Assembly (NCBI RefSeq): GCF_003989745.1
Contig: NZ_RZGS01000009.1
Span: 17,363-81,362 of the forward strand
DNA length: 64,000 bases
Origin: Legionella septentrionalis
Lineage (GTDB): Bacteria; Pseudomonadota; Gammaproteobacteria; Legionellales; Legionellaceae
Direction of reading: 5' to 3'
Each line of letters starts with the position of its first letter. Within the stretch, counting starts at the first letter, position 1. The notes beneath the pieces were generated by a model that was not told where the DNA came from, made no database searches, and was given only the letters and a program-made list of their open reading frames with translations. Shown here in pieces: positions 1 through 9,575 of the stretch. Position numbers and translations under genes: made by a program.

Positions 1-545
1 AAAAGCGCTAAATCGGCAAACGCCTTGCGTTCCTGGGGACTAACCATTACACACCCATCCCAAACAGAGGGGTCATGCACGTCTTTATCTTCCGGAGCTA
101 TGTTGAAATCCCCAACAACAGCCAAATGCGGGTAATGTTTTAATTCTTGCTGAATAAATCCAGTCATGACTTCCAGCCAATTTAACTTATATTGGTATTT
201 ACTGGAACCGACTTCACTGCCATTTGGTACATAAAGATTAATAAGGCGCATTCCAGCAATGGTAACTGCCAGCATGCGGCGCTGTGGGTCCATAAAACCC
301 GGAACCTCAATGGTTACTTGTTCAATCGGTTTACGGCTAATGACTGCAACGCCATTGTAAGTTTTTTGGCCTGTATAAGCTACATGATACCCTTGATTGT
401 GAAATTCAAACGTGGGGAATTGTTCATCTATGAGCTTGGTTTCCTGCAAGGCTAAAATATCCACTTCCGAGCTTTTGAGCCAAGATAAGACTTGTTCCAG
501 GCGAATTTTTAGTGAATTCACATTCCAGCTTGCTATTTTAAGCAT
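1..545 (-). CDS. xthA: Exodeoxyribonuclease III (AP endonuclease), partial at window edge
   Basis: Partial gene; its 3' end lies outside the window. The reading starts MLKIASWNVNSLKIRLEQV and contains the LALQETKL motif with the metal-binding Glu, then GVAVISR and VVGDFNIAP, all typical of the exonuclease III/APE1 endonuclease-phosphatase fold. The family cleaves DNA at abasic sites in base excision repair and removes 3' blocking groups. The ATG overlaps the end of the upstream paralogue by 8 bases (538-545), so the two are translationally coupled. It closely resembles E. coli XthA-type enzymes and is a different subtype from its neighbour. Confidence 0.9.
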   Translation of the reverse strand, partial: MLKIASWNVNSLKIRLEQVLSWLKSSEVDILALQETKLIDEQFPTFEFHNQGYHVAYTGQKTYNGVAVISRKPIEQVTIEVPGFMDPQRRMLAVTIAGMRLINLYVPNGSEVGSSKYQYKLNWLEVMTGFIQQELKHYPHLAVVGDFNIAPEDKDVHDPSVWDGCVMVSPQERKAFADLAL

Positions 546-1320
546 ACCACTCCCCATGATATTCGATCGTTAAGGGTGCATGATCGGAAAACCGCGTGGC
601 ACGATAAATATCCACTGCAGCAATACTCTCCACTAAACCGGCAGTAATGACTTGATAATCGATGCGCCACCCTACATTTTTTTCCCATGCACGTCCACGG
701 TTAGACCACCAGGTGTATTGTTCTTCTTCTTGATTGTGCAAGCGAAAAGCATCAAAAAAACCCATGCTGCTGAATAATTCATCCATCCAAGCCCGCTCTT
801 CCGGTAAAAACCCTGAGTTTTTCTGATTACCTCGCCAATTTTTTAAATCAATTTTTTTATGAGCAATATTATAATCGCCGCAAATAATTAACTCCTTCCC
901 TGTTTTTTTCAATTCCTGCAAATGCCTGGCGAAACGTACCAAAAAATCAAACTTAATGCTTTGCCGCACCTCACCACTGGTTCCTGAAGGCATGTACAAG
1001 GAAATAATACTGAATTTAGGGTAATCAAATTGTATATAGCGGCCTTCTTCATCGCAGAAAGGAAATCCCAGCCCCTTAACAACCTGCTGTGGTTTTTGGC
1101 GGGCGTAAATAGCAACACCGCTGTAACCTTTTTTAACTGCGTCAAAATAGTCGCAAAAATAGTCACACGGATAGTAAAGCGGATCATCTTTTAATTGCTC
1201 TGTTTGCGCCTTGGTTTCCTGAATGCAGACAAAATCGGCTTCTTGCTTATGCAACCAATCATAAAAGCCCTTGCGTGCAGCAGAGCGAATACCATTTGCA
1301 TTAAAACTAATAATTTTCAT
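538..1320 (-). CDS. Exodeoxyribonuclease III family protein, second paralogue
   Basis: 260 residues, full length for the family. It shows the N-terminal MKIISFNANGIRS strand with Asn7, IQETKAQ with Glu35, ICGDYNIAH (catalytic Asp/Asn) and the terminal FSDHAPL with the Asp-His pair near residues 246-247. These are the complete catalytic residues of AP endonuclease/exonuclease III. It lies between wrbA (4-base gap) and xthA (8-base overlap) in a minus-strand operon. It resembles the ExoA/Neisseria-type subfamily more than E. coli XthA; whether it has exonuclease or mainly AP-endonuclease activity cannot be told from sequence. Confidence 0.9.
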   Translation of the reverse strand: MKIISFNANGIRSAARKGFYDWLHKQEADFVCIQETKAQTEQLKDDPLYYPCDYFCDYFDAVKKGYSGVAIYARQKPQQVVKGLGFPFCDEEGRYIQFDYPKFSIISLYMPSGTSGEVRQSIKFDFLVRFARHLQELKKTGKELIICGDYNIAHKKIDLKNWRGNQKNSGFLPEERAWMDELFSSMGFFDAFRLHNQEEEQYTWWSNRGRAWEKNVGWRIDYQVITAGLVESIAAVDIYRATRFSDHAPLTIEYHGEWYA

Positions 1321-1324
1321 ATCA

Positions 1325-1924
1325 CTATTTTTTCATTTGTAAGGCAACGCGAGCGACTCGCTCCCCAAGCCGTTTTGCCAGCGTTATTTCATCCTGACTC
1401 AATGGATTATCATTATTTACACCAGCTACATGGGTTGCCCCATAGGGAGTACCTCCCGTATGCGTTGTATTCAAAGCAGCCTCTGTATAGGGTAGACCCA
1501 CCATAATCATTCCTTGATGAATTAAAGGCAGCATCATGCTAAGCAGCGTGGATTCCTGCCCACCATGCATAGAGGCTGAAGAAGAAAAAACACAAGCGGG
1601 TTTGTCGACTAACTCACCGGATAACCATAAAGGCGTGGTGTTATCCACAAAATATTTCATAGGTGCTGCCATATTACCAAATCGTGTAGGACTTCCTAAA
1701 GCAAGGCCGGCGCAATTGCGTAAATCCTCCAGCGAAGCATAAGGAGCTCCCGCATCTGGTACAGCTTTCTCGGTAGCTTCACACGTTGCCGACACCGGGG
1801 GCACGCTCCTGATGCGCGCCTCAATACCGTCTACATGCGCTATGCCGCGGGCGACGTATTGCGCAAGTTGGGCAATGGAGCCACTGCGGGAATAGTATAA
1901 AACCAATACATACGGCTTATTCAT
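1325..1924 (-). CDS. wrbA: WrbA-type NAD(P)H:quinone oxidoreductase (flavodoxin fold)
   Basis: About 199 residues from the ATG at 1924; an upstream extension to 2005 is open but has no flavodoxin sequence, so the MNKPYVLVLYYSRSGS start is chosen. The phosphate-binding loop YSRSGSIAQLA is followed by GSPTRFGNMAAPMKYFVD and the HGGQE segment, which are WrbA hallmarks. The family binds FMN and makes two-electron reductions of quinones, avoiding semiquinone radicals. First gene of a minus-strand unit with the two exonuclease III genes, a grouping that suggests oxidative damage protection. Confidence 0.9.
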   Translation of the reverse strand: MNKPYVLVLYYSRSGSIAQLAQYVARGIAHVDGIEARIRSVPPVSATCEATEKAVPDAGAPYASLEDLRNCAGLALGSPTRFGNMAAPMKYFVDNTTPLWLSGELVDKPACVFSSSASMHGGQESTLLSMMLPLIHQGMIMVGLPYTEAALNTTHTGGTPYGATHVAGVNNDNPLSQDEITLAKRLGERVARVALQMKK

Positions 1925-2140
1925 GCATACACTCACTAATCCATATTTGTCGTTGCGGATAGTCTCATAAGAACACTGATATAGGAATAACTTCTGGCAA
2001 ACCAAATAAAATGATGATCACAGTATAGCAGAGTGATCATAATCAATGCAGGCTGATTTTTGTATCCAAGCAAAACTGGATGGGCTTACCTCCCCGCCTT
2101 ATCGTCATTTGCAAAAGAGGAAGCCTGGGAGATTATTCTG

Positions 2141-3271
2141 CTAATTGCTGATTTTTTTAGATTTTTGCAGCGGAATCCCCTTTTTTGACACATCGGTAAC
2201 CGCTTGCTTGCCGCTGAAACTAATCGATATCAGCTCTTTACTGTTCAAATCAAACTGTTGCAAATCAATGACCCGGATAGATTGATCTTCATACGTTTTA
2301 AAATAATACTTGAGATTTTGCGGATCCTTAACGGTAGTCGCTAAAGTATTTTCCACCATCATTTTGCCATTTTCCTCAGCGCGGACAGCACCTACCGGAA
2401 TATCAAATTGATTTAAAATATGAAAAACATTAAACACCCCCTGCTCAGCAGTCGCTATGGGTAAGGCACTTGCGGAATATAGTGCCGCGCGCACAAATCG
2501 GGAGGGAGGCGTAAAATCTCCCGGCAAGCCGCGCAAGCCATTTCCTTGCCCAAATTCTTTAAGTTGCAACCCACCGATGTTTTTAGAAGGAATATTAAAA
2601 GGAGACAAGTTCATGTAATTAGATAAATTGGTTAAGTGCCAATCAAATGTCGGCGAATTGGTGATAACGCCGATAGGATTATCCCAAACAGTTAATCGCC
2701 CGTTTAAAGGTTCAATTACAATGCTTTTACCAGTTTTATCATAAACGATGTAATGAAATGGCGGTACACCACCCCAATTTTTTTGCGCGGTGGGAGCAAT
2801 AACAATGGTGTTAATACCTTGCTTAACTTCATCCACAGTTGCAAATTGCGTTAAGACCCAAGTAATGAATTCGGTCGGGGCCAAGGCTCGACTTTGATTT
2901 TCCGGGGTAACTGCCGTGTATGAAGCATATCCTGGAAAATAAAACATGCCTGCTGATAAACCTTTTTCATTGATACCGTCTAAAATTGAAGCTTCATCAA
3001 ATGCACTGCCACCAATTGCCGCATATTTGGCGCGGTAACGCAAGCCAGATGCTTGTTCAGGAAGCGTTCCGGTAAATTCATAATTTCGCGATATAACCAG
3101 TCCGGAAAGGTTCATGGGAATGCCGAACTCGACGGTTCTGCCGTTTATAAACGCGCCATCCTGTGCTTTGAGCTGCAAACCTGTACATGCCAAAACATGG
3201 CTTGCTCCCAACATAAAACACGCACCCAGACAATATAAAACTCGTTTCATCCCTGACATAAGCGTCTCCAA
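2141..3271 (-). CDS. Secreted choloylglycine hydrolase / penicillin V acylase family (Ntn hydrolase)
   Basis: 376 residues. A signal peptide (hydrophobic residues 10-24) ends at VLA, followed by Cys29 in CTGLQLKAQDG; in this family the Cys exposed by cleavage is the N-terminal nucleophile. Later family features are NGRTVEFG (Arg near the nucleophile), GGSAFDEASILDGINEKGLS and VITNSPTFDWHLTNLSNY (conserved Asn/Thr region). Family members hydrolyse amide bonds of bile salts, penicillin V or acyl-homoserine lactones; export points to the periplasm or outside. An internal Met8 is an alternative start. The substrate is unknown, and quorum-signal acylase is possible. Confidence 0.88.
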   Translation of the reverse strand: METLMSGMKRVLYCLGACFMLGASHVLACTGLQLKAQDGAFINGRTVEFGIPMNLSGLVISRNYEFTGTLPEQASGLRYRAKYAAIGGSAFDEASILDGINEKGLSAGMFYFPGYASYTAVTPENQSRALAPTEFITWVLTQFATVDEVKQGINTIVIAPTAQKNWGGVPPFHYIVYDKTGKSIVIEPLNGRLTVWDNPIGVITNSPTFDWHLTNLSNYMNLSPFNIPSKNIGGLQLKEFGQGNGLRGLPGDFTPPSRFVRAALYSASALPIATAEQGVFNVFHILNQFDIPVGAVRAEENGKMMVENTLATTVKDPQNLKYYFKTYEDQSIRVIDLQQFDLNSKELISISFSGKQAVTDVSKKGIPLQKSKKISN

Positions 3272-3438
3272 GTGTGTTAATTAAAACTCCTAGTTTTTAC
3301 CTCTTCTATCTTACAGGACAACTTCTGCCAGGCAAATGGCAACTGTAAGCCTTAATTTCCTATCTTGCTGACTTTTTGAATATATTTGTATTTTGCACTA
3401 AAAAATGTAGTAATACCTATTTACGCAAGCACGTCAGA

Positions 3439-4722
3439 ATGGTTCATTACGCGAATTTGAAACAAAAAATCACAGAAAAATTTATAGAAGCAAAACTCTT
3501 CATTCAATTCGTAGTGAATCATTTTATTGAAGACGATTGCACCTACCGCGCCTCGGCTCTAGCCTTTACCACCTTGCTGGCTATCGTGCCGCTGATGTCA
3601 GTTGGATTTGCGGTATTATCGTCCTTTCCAGTTTTTCAAAGTTTCTCAGGCCCTTTGCAAGATTTTATTTTTGAGAATTTTGTACCAGCCACAGGGAAAG
3701 CAATTCAGAATTACTTACAATTGTTTGCAACGCAAGTGTCCAAATTATCAGCAATTGGCGTTATTTTTCTATTTATTACTGCCTTGTTGGTGATGTATAC
3801 CATTGAGCGTTCCATGAATAAAATTTGGCGAGTTAGTTCGCCTCGCCAGGGCACTTCAGCTTTCCTTCTGTACTGGGGTATTTTATCTTTGGCCCCTTTT
3901 TTATTGGGATTAAGCCTGGCCGCCAGTTCTTATTTTTTTTCCATGCCTTTAATTAGAGGCTATTACGCGCCCTTTTTATTAAGCTCTATTCCTTTTTTAT
4001 TATCTCTAGTGGGTTTTACCTTTCTTTATGTGGTAGTACCCAACTGCGAGGTGCGCTTCACTCATGGGTTTTACGGCGCTTTAGTGGCAACCTTATTATT
4101 TGAATCGGCTAAACATGCTTTCGGCCACTATTTAACTCAATACGGCAGCTATCAATTGCTATACGGCGCTTTTGCCATCATTCCTCTTTTTTTCCTGTGG
4201 GTTTATTGGGTTTGGGTCATCATTTTAATTGGGGCTGAAATCAGCTATGCCCTTTCTGTACATCATCAAAGACGACAGGGTATGCCTCTGGATGGTTTTG
4301 TGCACGCCTTATTATGGCTACACATTCTTTGGCGCAAACAATTGCAAGGTAGAAGCGTGACATTGGATGAATTAATCAATATCAGCAGCCAGCCTTTTTG
4401 CGTCGATATAGGAAAAATGTTGGCTATACTCTCGAATTTAAAACTCATTCAGACAACGTCAGACAGCCATTATATTTTAAGCAGGGATTTATCTTATCTA
4501 ACATTTTATGACTTAATCCGTTTGTTACCTTACCGCTTCCCGCATGTAGATGCATTAATTTCAACGGATTCACCGATCGCGAAACGTTGGCATCGACATC
4601 TTAGGGAAACGGATCAGGAATTAAAGGAGAAATTAAGCATTACTTTGGATGAATTATTCCGCGAAAATAAAGATGAAGCAAAGGCAGTGCAGAAAATGCT
4701 GAAAGAGAACCATGAGGGTTAA
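3439..4722 (+). CDS. YihY/BrkB family inner membrane protein
   Basis: About 427 residues from the ATG at 3439; a TTG at 3376 would add 21 unconserved-looking residues. The YASALAFTT-like core DCTYRASALAFTTLLAIVP is the YihY signature (often misannotated as ribonuclease BN), followed by about six membrane segments up to residue ~270 and a soluble C-terminal domain of ~170 residues. The C-terminal part resembles a winged-helix-like extension seen in longer members. It converges with hslU; a perfect hairpin at 4724-4752 separates them. Molecular function of the family is not established. Confidence 0.88.
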   Translation: MVHYANLKQKITEKFIEAKLFIQFVVNHFIEDDCTYRASALAFTTLLAIVPLMSVGFAVLSSFPVFQSFSGPLQDFIFENFVPATGKAIQNYLQLFATQVSKLSAIGVIFLFITALLVMYTIERSMNKIWRVSSPRQGTSAFLLYWGILSLAPFLLGLSLAASSYFFSMPLIRGYYAPFLLSSIPFLLSLVGFTFLYVVVPNCEVRFTHGFYGALVATLLFESAKHAFGHYLTQYGSYQLLYGAFAIIPLFFLWVYWVWVIILIGAEISYALSVHHQRRQGMPLDGFVHALLWLHILWRKQLQGRSVTLDELINISSQPFCVDIGKMLAILSNLKLIQTTSDSHYILSRDLSYLTFYDLIRLLPYRFPHVDALISTDSPIAKRWHRHLRETDQELKEKLSITLDELFRENKDEAKAVQKMLKENHEG

Positions 4723-4723
4723 A

Positions 4724-4752
4724 TTTGTGCAAACGCTTGGCGCCTGCACAAA
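4724..4752. terminator. Hairpin between convergent yihY-like gene and hslU
   Basis: Perfect 8-bp arms TTTGTGCA (4724-4731) and TGCACAAA (4745-4752) with a 13-base loop, placed exactly between two convergent genes. No long T run follows on either strand, so it is at best a weak bidirectional terminator or a 3'-end stabiliser. Confidence 0.5.
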
Positions 4753-4764
4753 CTTGGTGATTTA

Positions 4765-6099
4765 TCACAGGATATAACGGGCTAAATCTTCATCCGCTAC
4801 TAATTTGCCTAAATGCTGATTCACATAATCCTTATCGACGCATACGGTTTCACCCGCTTTATCAGTTGCTTCGAATGAAACCACTTCAAGCAAACGCTCC
4901 ATAACAGTATATAAACGGCGTGCGCCAATATTTTCCGTGCGTTCATTTACTTGCCACGCCACTTCGGCAATTCTTTGAATGCCGCATTCAGTGAATGCAA
5001 GATGCAAGCCTTCTGTTGCCATAAGAGCAATGTATTGTTCCGTCAAAGACGCATTTGGTTCCGTTAAAATCCGCACAAAATCTTCTACGCTTAAAGCTGA
5101 AAGCTCGACACGAATAGGCAATCTTCCCTGCAACTCTGCAATGAGATCGGAAGGTTTTGCGACATGAAAAGCGCCTGATGCGATAAAAAGGATATGATCC
5201 GATTTAATCATGCCATATTTAGTTGAAACCGTTGTTCCTTCTATTAACGGCAATAAATCACGCTGTACTCCTTCGCGGGAAACATCACCTCCGTGCTCTG
5301 GACGCTTGGTAATTTTGTCGATTTCATCAATAAAAACGATGCCGTTTTGCTCTACATTTTCAATAGCGCGCGTTTTTATATCATCTTCATTGATAAGTTT
5401 TGCTGCTTCTTCTTCACATAACAATTTCATTGCTTTGCGGACAGGCAATTTCCTTGTTTTTGTTTTTCCTGAACCCACTTGCTGAAACATGGCTTGTAAT
5501 TGATTCGTCATCTCTTCCATGCCAGGAGGTGCCATAATTTCCACCCCTACATTGGAAGCCATTAAATCGATTTCAATTTCATTGTCATCAAGCTTGCCTT
5601 CACGCAATTGTTTCCTGAAAATCTGGCGCGTGGCTGAATCTTTTTCCGCAGGGCTTAAATTGCCACGCGGCGGCGGCAGCAAGGTATCCAAAATGCGTTC
5701 TTCAGCTGCTTCTTCGGCGATATTTTGTACTTTTCTCATAGCCAATTCACGCTCTTGTTTCACCGCAATGTCGGTTAAATCGCGCAAAATGGCATCCACA
5801 TCGCGGCCAACATAGCCAATTTCAGTAAATTTTGTAGCTTCCACCTTGATAAAAGGAGCTTCTGCCAGGCGTGCCAATCTTCGCGCTATTTCTGTTTTCC
5901 CGACCCCGGTCGGCCCAATCATCAAGATGTTTTTAGGCATTATTTCATTGCGTAAAATACTATCCGGGATTTGCAAACGACGCCAACGGTTGCGCAGGGC
6001 AATAGCCACGGCCCGCTTGGCCTGGTCTTGTCCTATGATGTATCGGTCCAATTCCTCGACAATCTCGCGCGGGGTCATTACAGTTTTTATGTCACTCAT
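4765..6099 (-). CDS. hslU: HslU, ATPase subunit of the HslVU protease
   Basis: About 444 residues from the ATG at 6099; a GTG at 6111 overlapping hslV is also possible. The N-terminal [21 protein letters not shown] is diagnostic, followed by Walker [10 protein letters not shown], the I domain (residues ~105-235, with the pore GYVGRD loop), Walker [12 protein letters not shown] and the C-terminal [14 protein letters not shown] and LARYIL tail that inserts into HslV. It unfolds substrates for HslV in the cytoplasm. It sits directly after hslV, as in most proteobacteria. Confidence 0.97.
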   Translation of the reverse strand: MSDIKTVMTPREIVEELDRYIIGQDQAKRAVAIALRNRWRRLQIPDSILRNEIMPKNILMIGPTGVGKTEIARRLARLAEAPFIKVEATKFTEIGYVGRDVDAILRDLTDIAVKQERELAMRKVQNIAEEAAEERILDTLLPPPRGNLSPAEKDSATRQIFRKQLREGKLDDNEIEIDLMASNVGVEIMAPPGMEEMTNQLQAMFQQVGSGKTKTRKLPVRKAMKLLCEEEAAKLINEDDIKTRAIENVEQNGIVFIDEIDKITKRPEHGGDVSREGVQRDLLPLIEGTTVSTKYGMIKSDHILFIASGAFHVAKPSDLIAELQGRLPIRVELSALSVEDFVRILTEPNASLTEQYIALMATEGLHLAFTECGIQRIAEVAWQVNERTENIGARRLYTVMERLLEVVSFEATDKAGETVCVDKDYVNQHLGKLVADEDLARYIL

Positions 6100-6103
6100 T
6101 AAA

Positions 6104-6646
6104 TTACTCACTGTCTAATTCTTCAATGGTTAAATTGTGGTTGGTATAAATACAGATATCGCCGGCAATGGCTAATGCTTTTTTAACTATCTCCAGTGCA
6201 GATAAATCCGTGTTTTCAAGAAGCGCACGCGCGGCAGCTTGTGCAAAGGGACCGCCTGAACCAATTGCCATCAAACTTTCTTCTGGCTCGATTACATCAC
6301 CATTACCCGTGATGATGAGAGATGACTTGCTGTTTGCAACCACCAAAAGAGCTTCCAGGCGCCTTAGAATTTTGTCAGTGCGCCAATCTTTGGCCAATTC
6401 GACTGCAGCCCGCACCAAATGGCCTTGATGCAGCTCCAGTTTACTTTCAAAGCGCTCAAACAGGGTGAATGCGTCCGCCGTTCCTCCGGCAAAACCCGCA
6501 ATAACCTTATCTTTATATAAACGCCTAACTTTGCGCGCATTTCCTTTCATCACGGTGTTACCCATAGTGACTTGACCGTCACCACCTATAACGACCTGAT
6601 TGCCGCGCCGTACGGATAAAATGGTTGTGCCGCGAAATTGTTCCAA
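6104..6646 (-). CDS. hslV: HslV, threonine protease subunit of HslVU
   Basis: 180 residues. The sequence starts [17 protein letters not shown]; Thr7 corresponds to the catalytic N-terminal threonine, so a six-residue leader must be removed, as in other members with an extended N-terminus. [20 protein letters not shown] and the GFAGGTADA region are the proteasome-beta-like core with the active-site Lys. It assembles as hexameric rings capped by HslU and degrades misfolded and regulatory proteins. First gene of the hslVU operon. Confidence 0.97.
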   Translation of the reverse strand: MEQFRGTTILSVRRGNQVVIGGDGQVTMGNTVMKGNARKVRRLYKDKVIAGFAGGTADAFTLFERFESKLELHQGHLVRAAVELAKDWRTDKILRRLEALLVVANSKSSLIITGNGDVIEPEESLMAIGSGGPFAQAAARALLENTDLSALEIVKKALAIAGDICIYTNHNLTIEELDSE

Positions 6647-6899
6647 AATTAATCCTCACAAAATCAAATTGCATAATTTGGGGATGACATCAGAAAAATC
6701 AATAGGGATTGGTAATTTTATTTGCAATTATGATGGGAGTTCGTAAAGTTTTTGCAATAAAATTTTGTTTTCTAATTATGATTTGCAATAAAAATGTATA
6801 AATTGGATGAAAAATAACGACAAGGGGAATATCCAGAAAGTTAAGTTACCTCCTGGCATATTCCCTTGAATACCACATTCCATGTTTGCACACTATGCA
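6647..6899. other. Intergenic region upstream of hslV and downstream of the small membrane protein cluster
   Basis: AT-rich, with no convincing gene on either strand. It should contain the hslVU promoter, but I cannot single out a heat-shock-type promoter with confidence. Confidence 0.4.
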
Positions 6900-7382
6900 T
6901 CACACCTCATATGCTGGATATTCTGCATTATTTCGCTCGCGAGCCGACTCAACAATAGTTGCCCCGGCTCGAGTCGCCATGGAGAGTAATGCCAATGGAA
7001 CAGACAATAATGTTGCCAACAATAATACTGGAGTTGCTACCGCACAGATAACTGCAAGGACTGAACTTGCCATGGCAGCATTATATAAATGTTCTGGCCT
7101 AAAAAAACCATTGGACTGTGCATCCGCGCCGCGTGCTTTTAAAAAAGAACTGGCGAACAGCAAACAGGGGGATAAAACCGGTAAAGTAACCAGCAAAGAA
7201 GCGGATATGGCCGTGGCCACTCCCAAAAACAGCGGGAAACTAATCGGTGAAGCCAGCGTGAAGAGAATATCGCTCGTAGCTCCTTTTTTGAAGGGTTGGA
7301 AAAAAGTTGCATGCAAGGCCCCGACGGCTTTTTGCGGTATAGATTGATACTGGTCATTCAAAACTTCGGTAATAGTCGGCAT
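6900..7382 (-). CDS. Small membrane protein, six-member paralogue family (copy 1)
   Basis: 160 residues from the ATG at 7382, preceded by AGAGGA and matching the MPT-start of the paralogues. Order of features: soluble MPTITEVLND start, the ATFFQPF box (~residue 28), LASPISFPLFLGV leading into two close hydrophobic segments (~45-85), a polar loop with FLKARGADAQ, two more hydrophobic segments (~100-140) and the closing TRAGATIVESAR. I recognise no named family. The tandem arrangement and shared box indicate duplication. Predicted inner membrane, hairpin topology; function unknown. Confidence 0.8.
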   Translation of the reverse strand: MPTITEVLNDQYQSIPQKAVGALHATFFQPFKKGATSDILFTLASPISFPLFLGVATAISASLLVTLPVLSPCLLFASSFLKARGADAQSNGFFRPEHLYNAAMASSVLAVICAVATPVLLLATLLSVPLALLSMATRAGATIVESARERNNAEYPAYEV

Positions 7383-7445
7383 GGCACGTCCTCTGAACAA
7401 ACATTATTGCTGAATAATATAAAAACATTTTCTGTACTAAAAAAA

Positions 7446-7982
7446 TCAATTATTTGTACAGGCATCCCTAGGGTATTGAGGCTCATTCTCTGCACCATCA
7501 TAAGCAGGAGGAGAAACCAGAGTGGCAATTGCACGGGTCACAATAGCTCCTAGCCCTAAAGGCACACTTAAAATAGCACCCAACAATAAGAAAGGAGTGA
7601 GTGCGAAACATACCCCGGCAGCCTTTAATGTATACTCAGCCGCAATTTTGCTATAGAAAAGTACATCTGACCCAGAATCCGGGGCATGTTCCTGGTCCGG
7701 ATTATTGTTGGTATCGCGTGCCTCAAGAAATTTATGGGTCACGTATAAAGCCGCCGAAGCAGCCAATAGCGTCGGCGCCAGCAATGCAGCAAGTGCTGTA
7801 GCTGCAGTCATAAAAAGAGGTGCTGTGATTGGCAAACACAAGGTATGCACGAAGTCTCTGGGATTATCCCGGCGCAGAGGCTGAAAAAAAGTTTGTTTTA
7901 TGCCTAACCTTACCTTTTCAGTAAATTCTAGTCCTTCGGAATTTAATACATCGTTTAAAGTAGGGATAAAAGATCTGGGCAT
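7446..7982 (-). CDS. Small membrane protein, six-member paralogue family (copy 2)
   Basis: 178 residues from the ATG at 7982 with GAGGAT ahead of it. Shares with its neighbours IPTLNDVLN near the start, the QTFFQPLRR box, LCLPITAPLFMTAATAL and KFLEARDTNN, then the closing VTRAIATLVS. The FxEAR/FxARG element between the two hydrophobic halves is common to the minus-strand copies. It is the most divergent of the four tandem copies and has a longer C-terminus with an acidic tail. Membrane protein of unknown role. Confidence 0.78.
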   Translation of the reverse strand: MPRSFIPTLNDVLNSEGLEFTEKVRLGIKQTFFQPLRRDNPRDFVHTLCLPITAPLFMTAATALAALLAPTLLAASAALYVTHKFLEARDTNNNPDQEHAPDSGSDVLFYSKIAAEYTLKAAGVCFALTPFLLLGAILSVPLGLGAIVTRAIATLVSPPAYDGAENEPQYPRDACTNN

Positions 7983-8151
7983 AATACATCCTCGACTGCA
8001 TAATAAAATCAAATTGTACTACAATTAAACACATTATGCAAATATATTATAAAAAATATATTTTAAGAAGGAATTATCTTGTGAAAGGATGAGGCTGATA
8101 AATTTGAATGCTATGGCTGCAAATGCAGCCATAGGCAGAACTACAAAACCA

Positions 8152-8619
8152 TTAATACACATGTTGTGGTCTAGAATTCTCTGCACCTTGTACAGCATCA
8201 GCGATGGTCGCTGCTGTACGGGTTGCAATAGACACTAAAGCCAATGGGGCTGCCAGCACCGTCAGCAGCAACAACAGAGGGGTGGCAACCAATGCCACCA
8301 CGCCACCAATCAATGCAAAGCCACTGAAGGCAAGAGTTTGGCTGCGTATATCGTTACTATCATTTGTAATTTGATGCTCAGCACCGCGTGCTGTAAAAAA
8401 GCGGTTGGCAGCAAATAAAGCGATAGAAGCCAATGGCAAAGCTACTGCCACTGCTGCAGTAGCCACTGTCAGCATGCCAAAAAAAAGAGGAGCACTGACT
8501 GGCGCAGTGAAAGTGAGTGCTACATCACTGAAATTTTTTTGAAAAGGTTGAAAGAAAGTACTCCTTAATTTCGTCCCAATCGACGTTTCAACGTTAAATA
8601 CATCCGTTAAGGTTGGCAT
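8152..8619 (-). CDS. Small membrane protein, six-member paralogue family (copy 3)
   Basis: 155 residues starting MPTLTDVFNVETS. Contains STFFQPFQKNFSDVALTF, then TAPVSAPLFFGMLTV into the first hydrophobic pair, ANRFFTARGAEHQ, a second hydrophobic pair and RTAATIADAVQ. It is very close to copy 4 (FFQPFQKNFSDVALT is shared), so this pair is a recent duplication. The ribosome-binding site is weak. Function unknown. Confidence 0.8.
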   Translation of the reverse strand: MPTLTDVFNVETSIGTKLRSTFFQPFQKNFSDVALTFTAPVSAPLFFGMLTVATAAVAVALPLASIALFAANRFFTARGAEHQITNDSNDIRSQTLAFSGFALIGGVVALVATPLLLLLTVLAAPLALVSIATRTAATIADAVQGAENSRPQHVY

Positions 8620-8922
8620 CAGAAGAATCCCCAGTTTATTTAAAACTCACAATGTATCATGTTTATGCAAATTTCACAATGGAATTCCTTAAAAACTTCA
8701 GCTCATCTTTTGCGACTCAACCTTAGGCAGCCATGGTCATTATGGCATCCACAAATTGAACAAATACTATTATGTTGCATCTTCGGCAAATTACTTTCAG
8801 CTAAATGACATCCTGCTGTAGTTAACTCATGACGGTTTCAGAGGGTCCAGGATGAATTATTTATGGTGGGAAGGATGCCGCTGTAATTTGCATAAAACAA
8901 ACAATAATTTAGCAATCGATTT
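8620..8922. other. Gap between paralogue copies 3 and 4
   Basis: About 300 bases with stop codons in all frames. I see no RNA gene or intact open frame here; it may hold a promoter for copy 3. Confidence 0.4.
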
Positions 8923-9423
8923 CTATTGACAACCGTATGCATTCAATTCGTCTTCACTTTGTATCGCATCGGCAATGGTCGCTGCTGTCCGGCTTATGAC
9001 AGACGCTAAGGCCAGTGGGGTTGCGAGCACCGTGAACAGCAATAATATAGGGGTCGCAGCCAGTGCAATCATGGCGCCAAGCAGTGCCAGCGCCCCCCCA
9101 ACAAAAGCCTTATTTCTTATGTCATCTTCATTCCCTGGCTCATATTCATCCTCGTAACCACGTGCAGCGAAAAAGCGGTTAGCAGCAAATAAAGCTATGG
9201 CAACAAGCGGCAGCGTTACCACCATTGCTGCGGCTACTGCCGTCATCACTCCCAGAACAAGGGGGGCGGTCACCGAAGCGGTAACCGTGAGCGCCACATC
9301 ACTAAAATTTTTTTGAAAAGGCTGAAAGAAGAGATACTTGGGAATAGACGTTAACTTACCTACAATTGAATCTTCATCATTTCCAGCAATTATCGCGTTT
9401 ATGGCGTCAGTCAAAGTTGGCAT
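8923..9423 (-). CDS. Small membrane protein, six-member paralogue family (copy 4)
   Basis: 166 residues starting MPTLTDAINAI, with GAGGA seven bases upstream of the ATG. Carries LFFQPFQKNFSDVALTV, SVTAPLVLGVMTA, ANRFFAARGYEDE, a second hydrophobic pair and RTAATIADAIQ. The middle acidic loop (EDEYEPGNEDD) is longer than in copy 3. Probably the first gene of the tandem set on this strand, though each copy has its own 100-300 base upstream gap, so they may be transcribed separately. Confidence 0.8.
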   Translation of the reverse strand: MPTLTDAINAIIAGNDEDSIVGKLTSIPKYLFFQPFQKNFSDVALTVTASVTAPLVLGVMTAVAAAMVVTLPLVAIALFAANRFFAARGYEDEYEPGNEDDIRNKAFVGGALALLGAMIALAATPILLLFTVLATPLALASVISRTAATIADAIQSEDELNAYGCQ

Positions 9424-9575
9424 TAGAAAATCCTCAGTTCATTAAAACCCACAAATGTATCATATTTGAGCAACCCAGCATGCAGCAATATTGAATTCTC
9501 TACTTCTCCATACGTTTTGGAACGCAATCTGAATAGCAATTACGATGGCTGCGAGAATAAAATAAAAGCCATGCG

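Noticed and set aside
1925..2005. N-terminal extension of wrbA
   Set aside because: The flavodoxin sequence starts at MNKPYVLV; the 27 extra residues are not family sequence.
8034..8228. 64-residue minus-strand frame upstream of copy 2
   Set aside because: It overlaps the end of copy 3 in another frame and has no domain.
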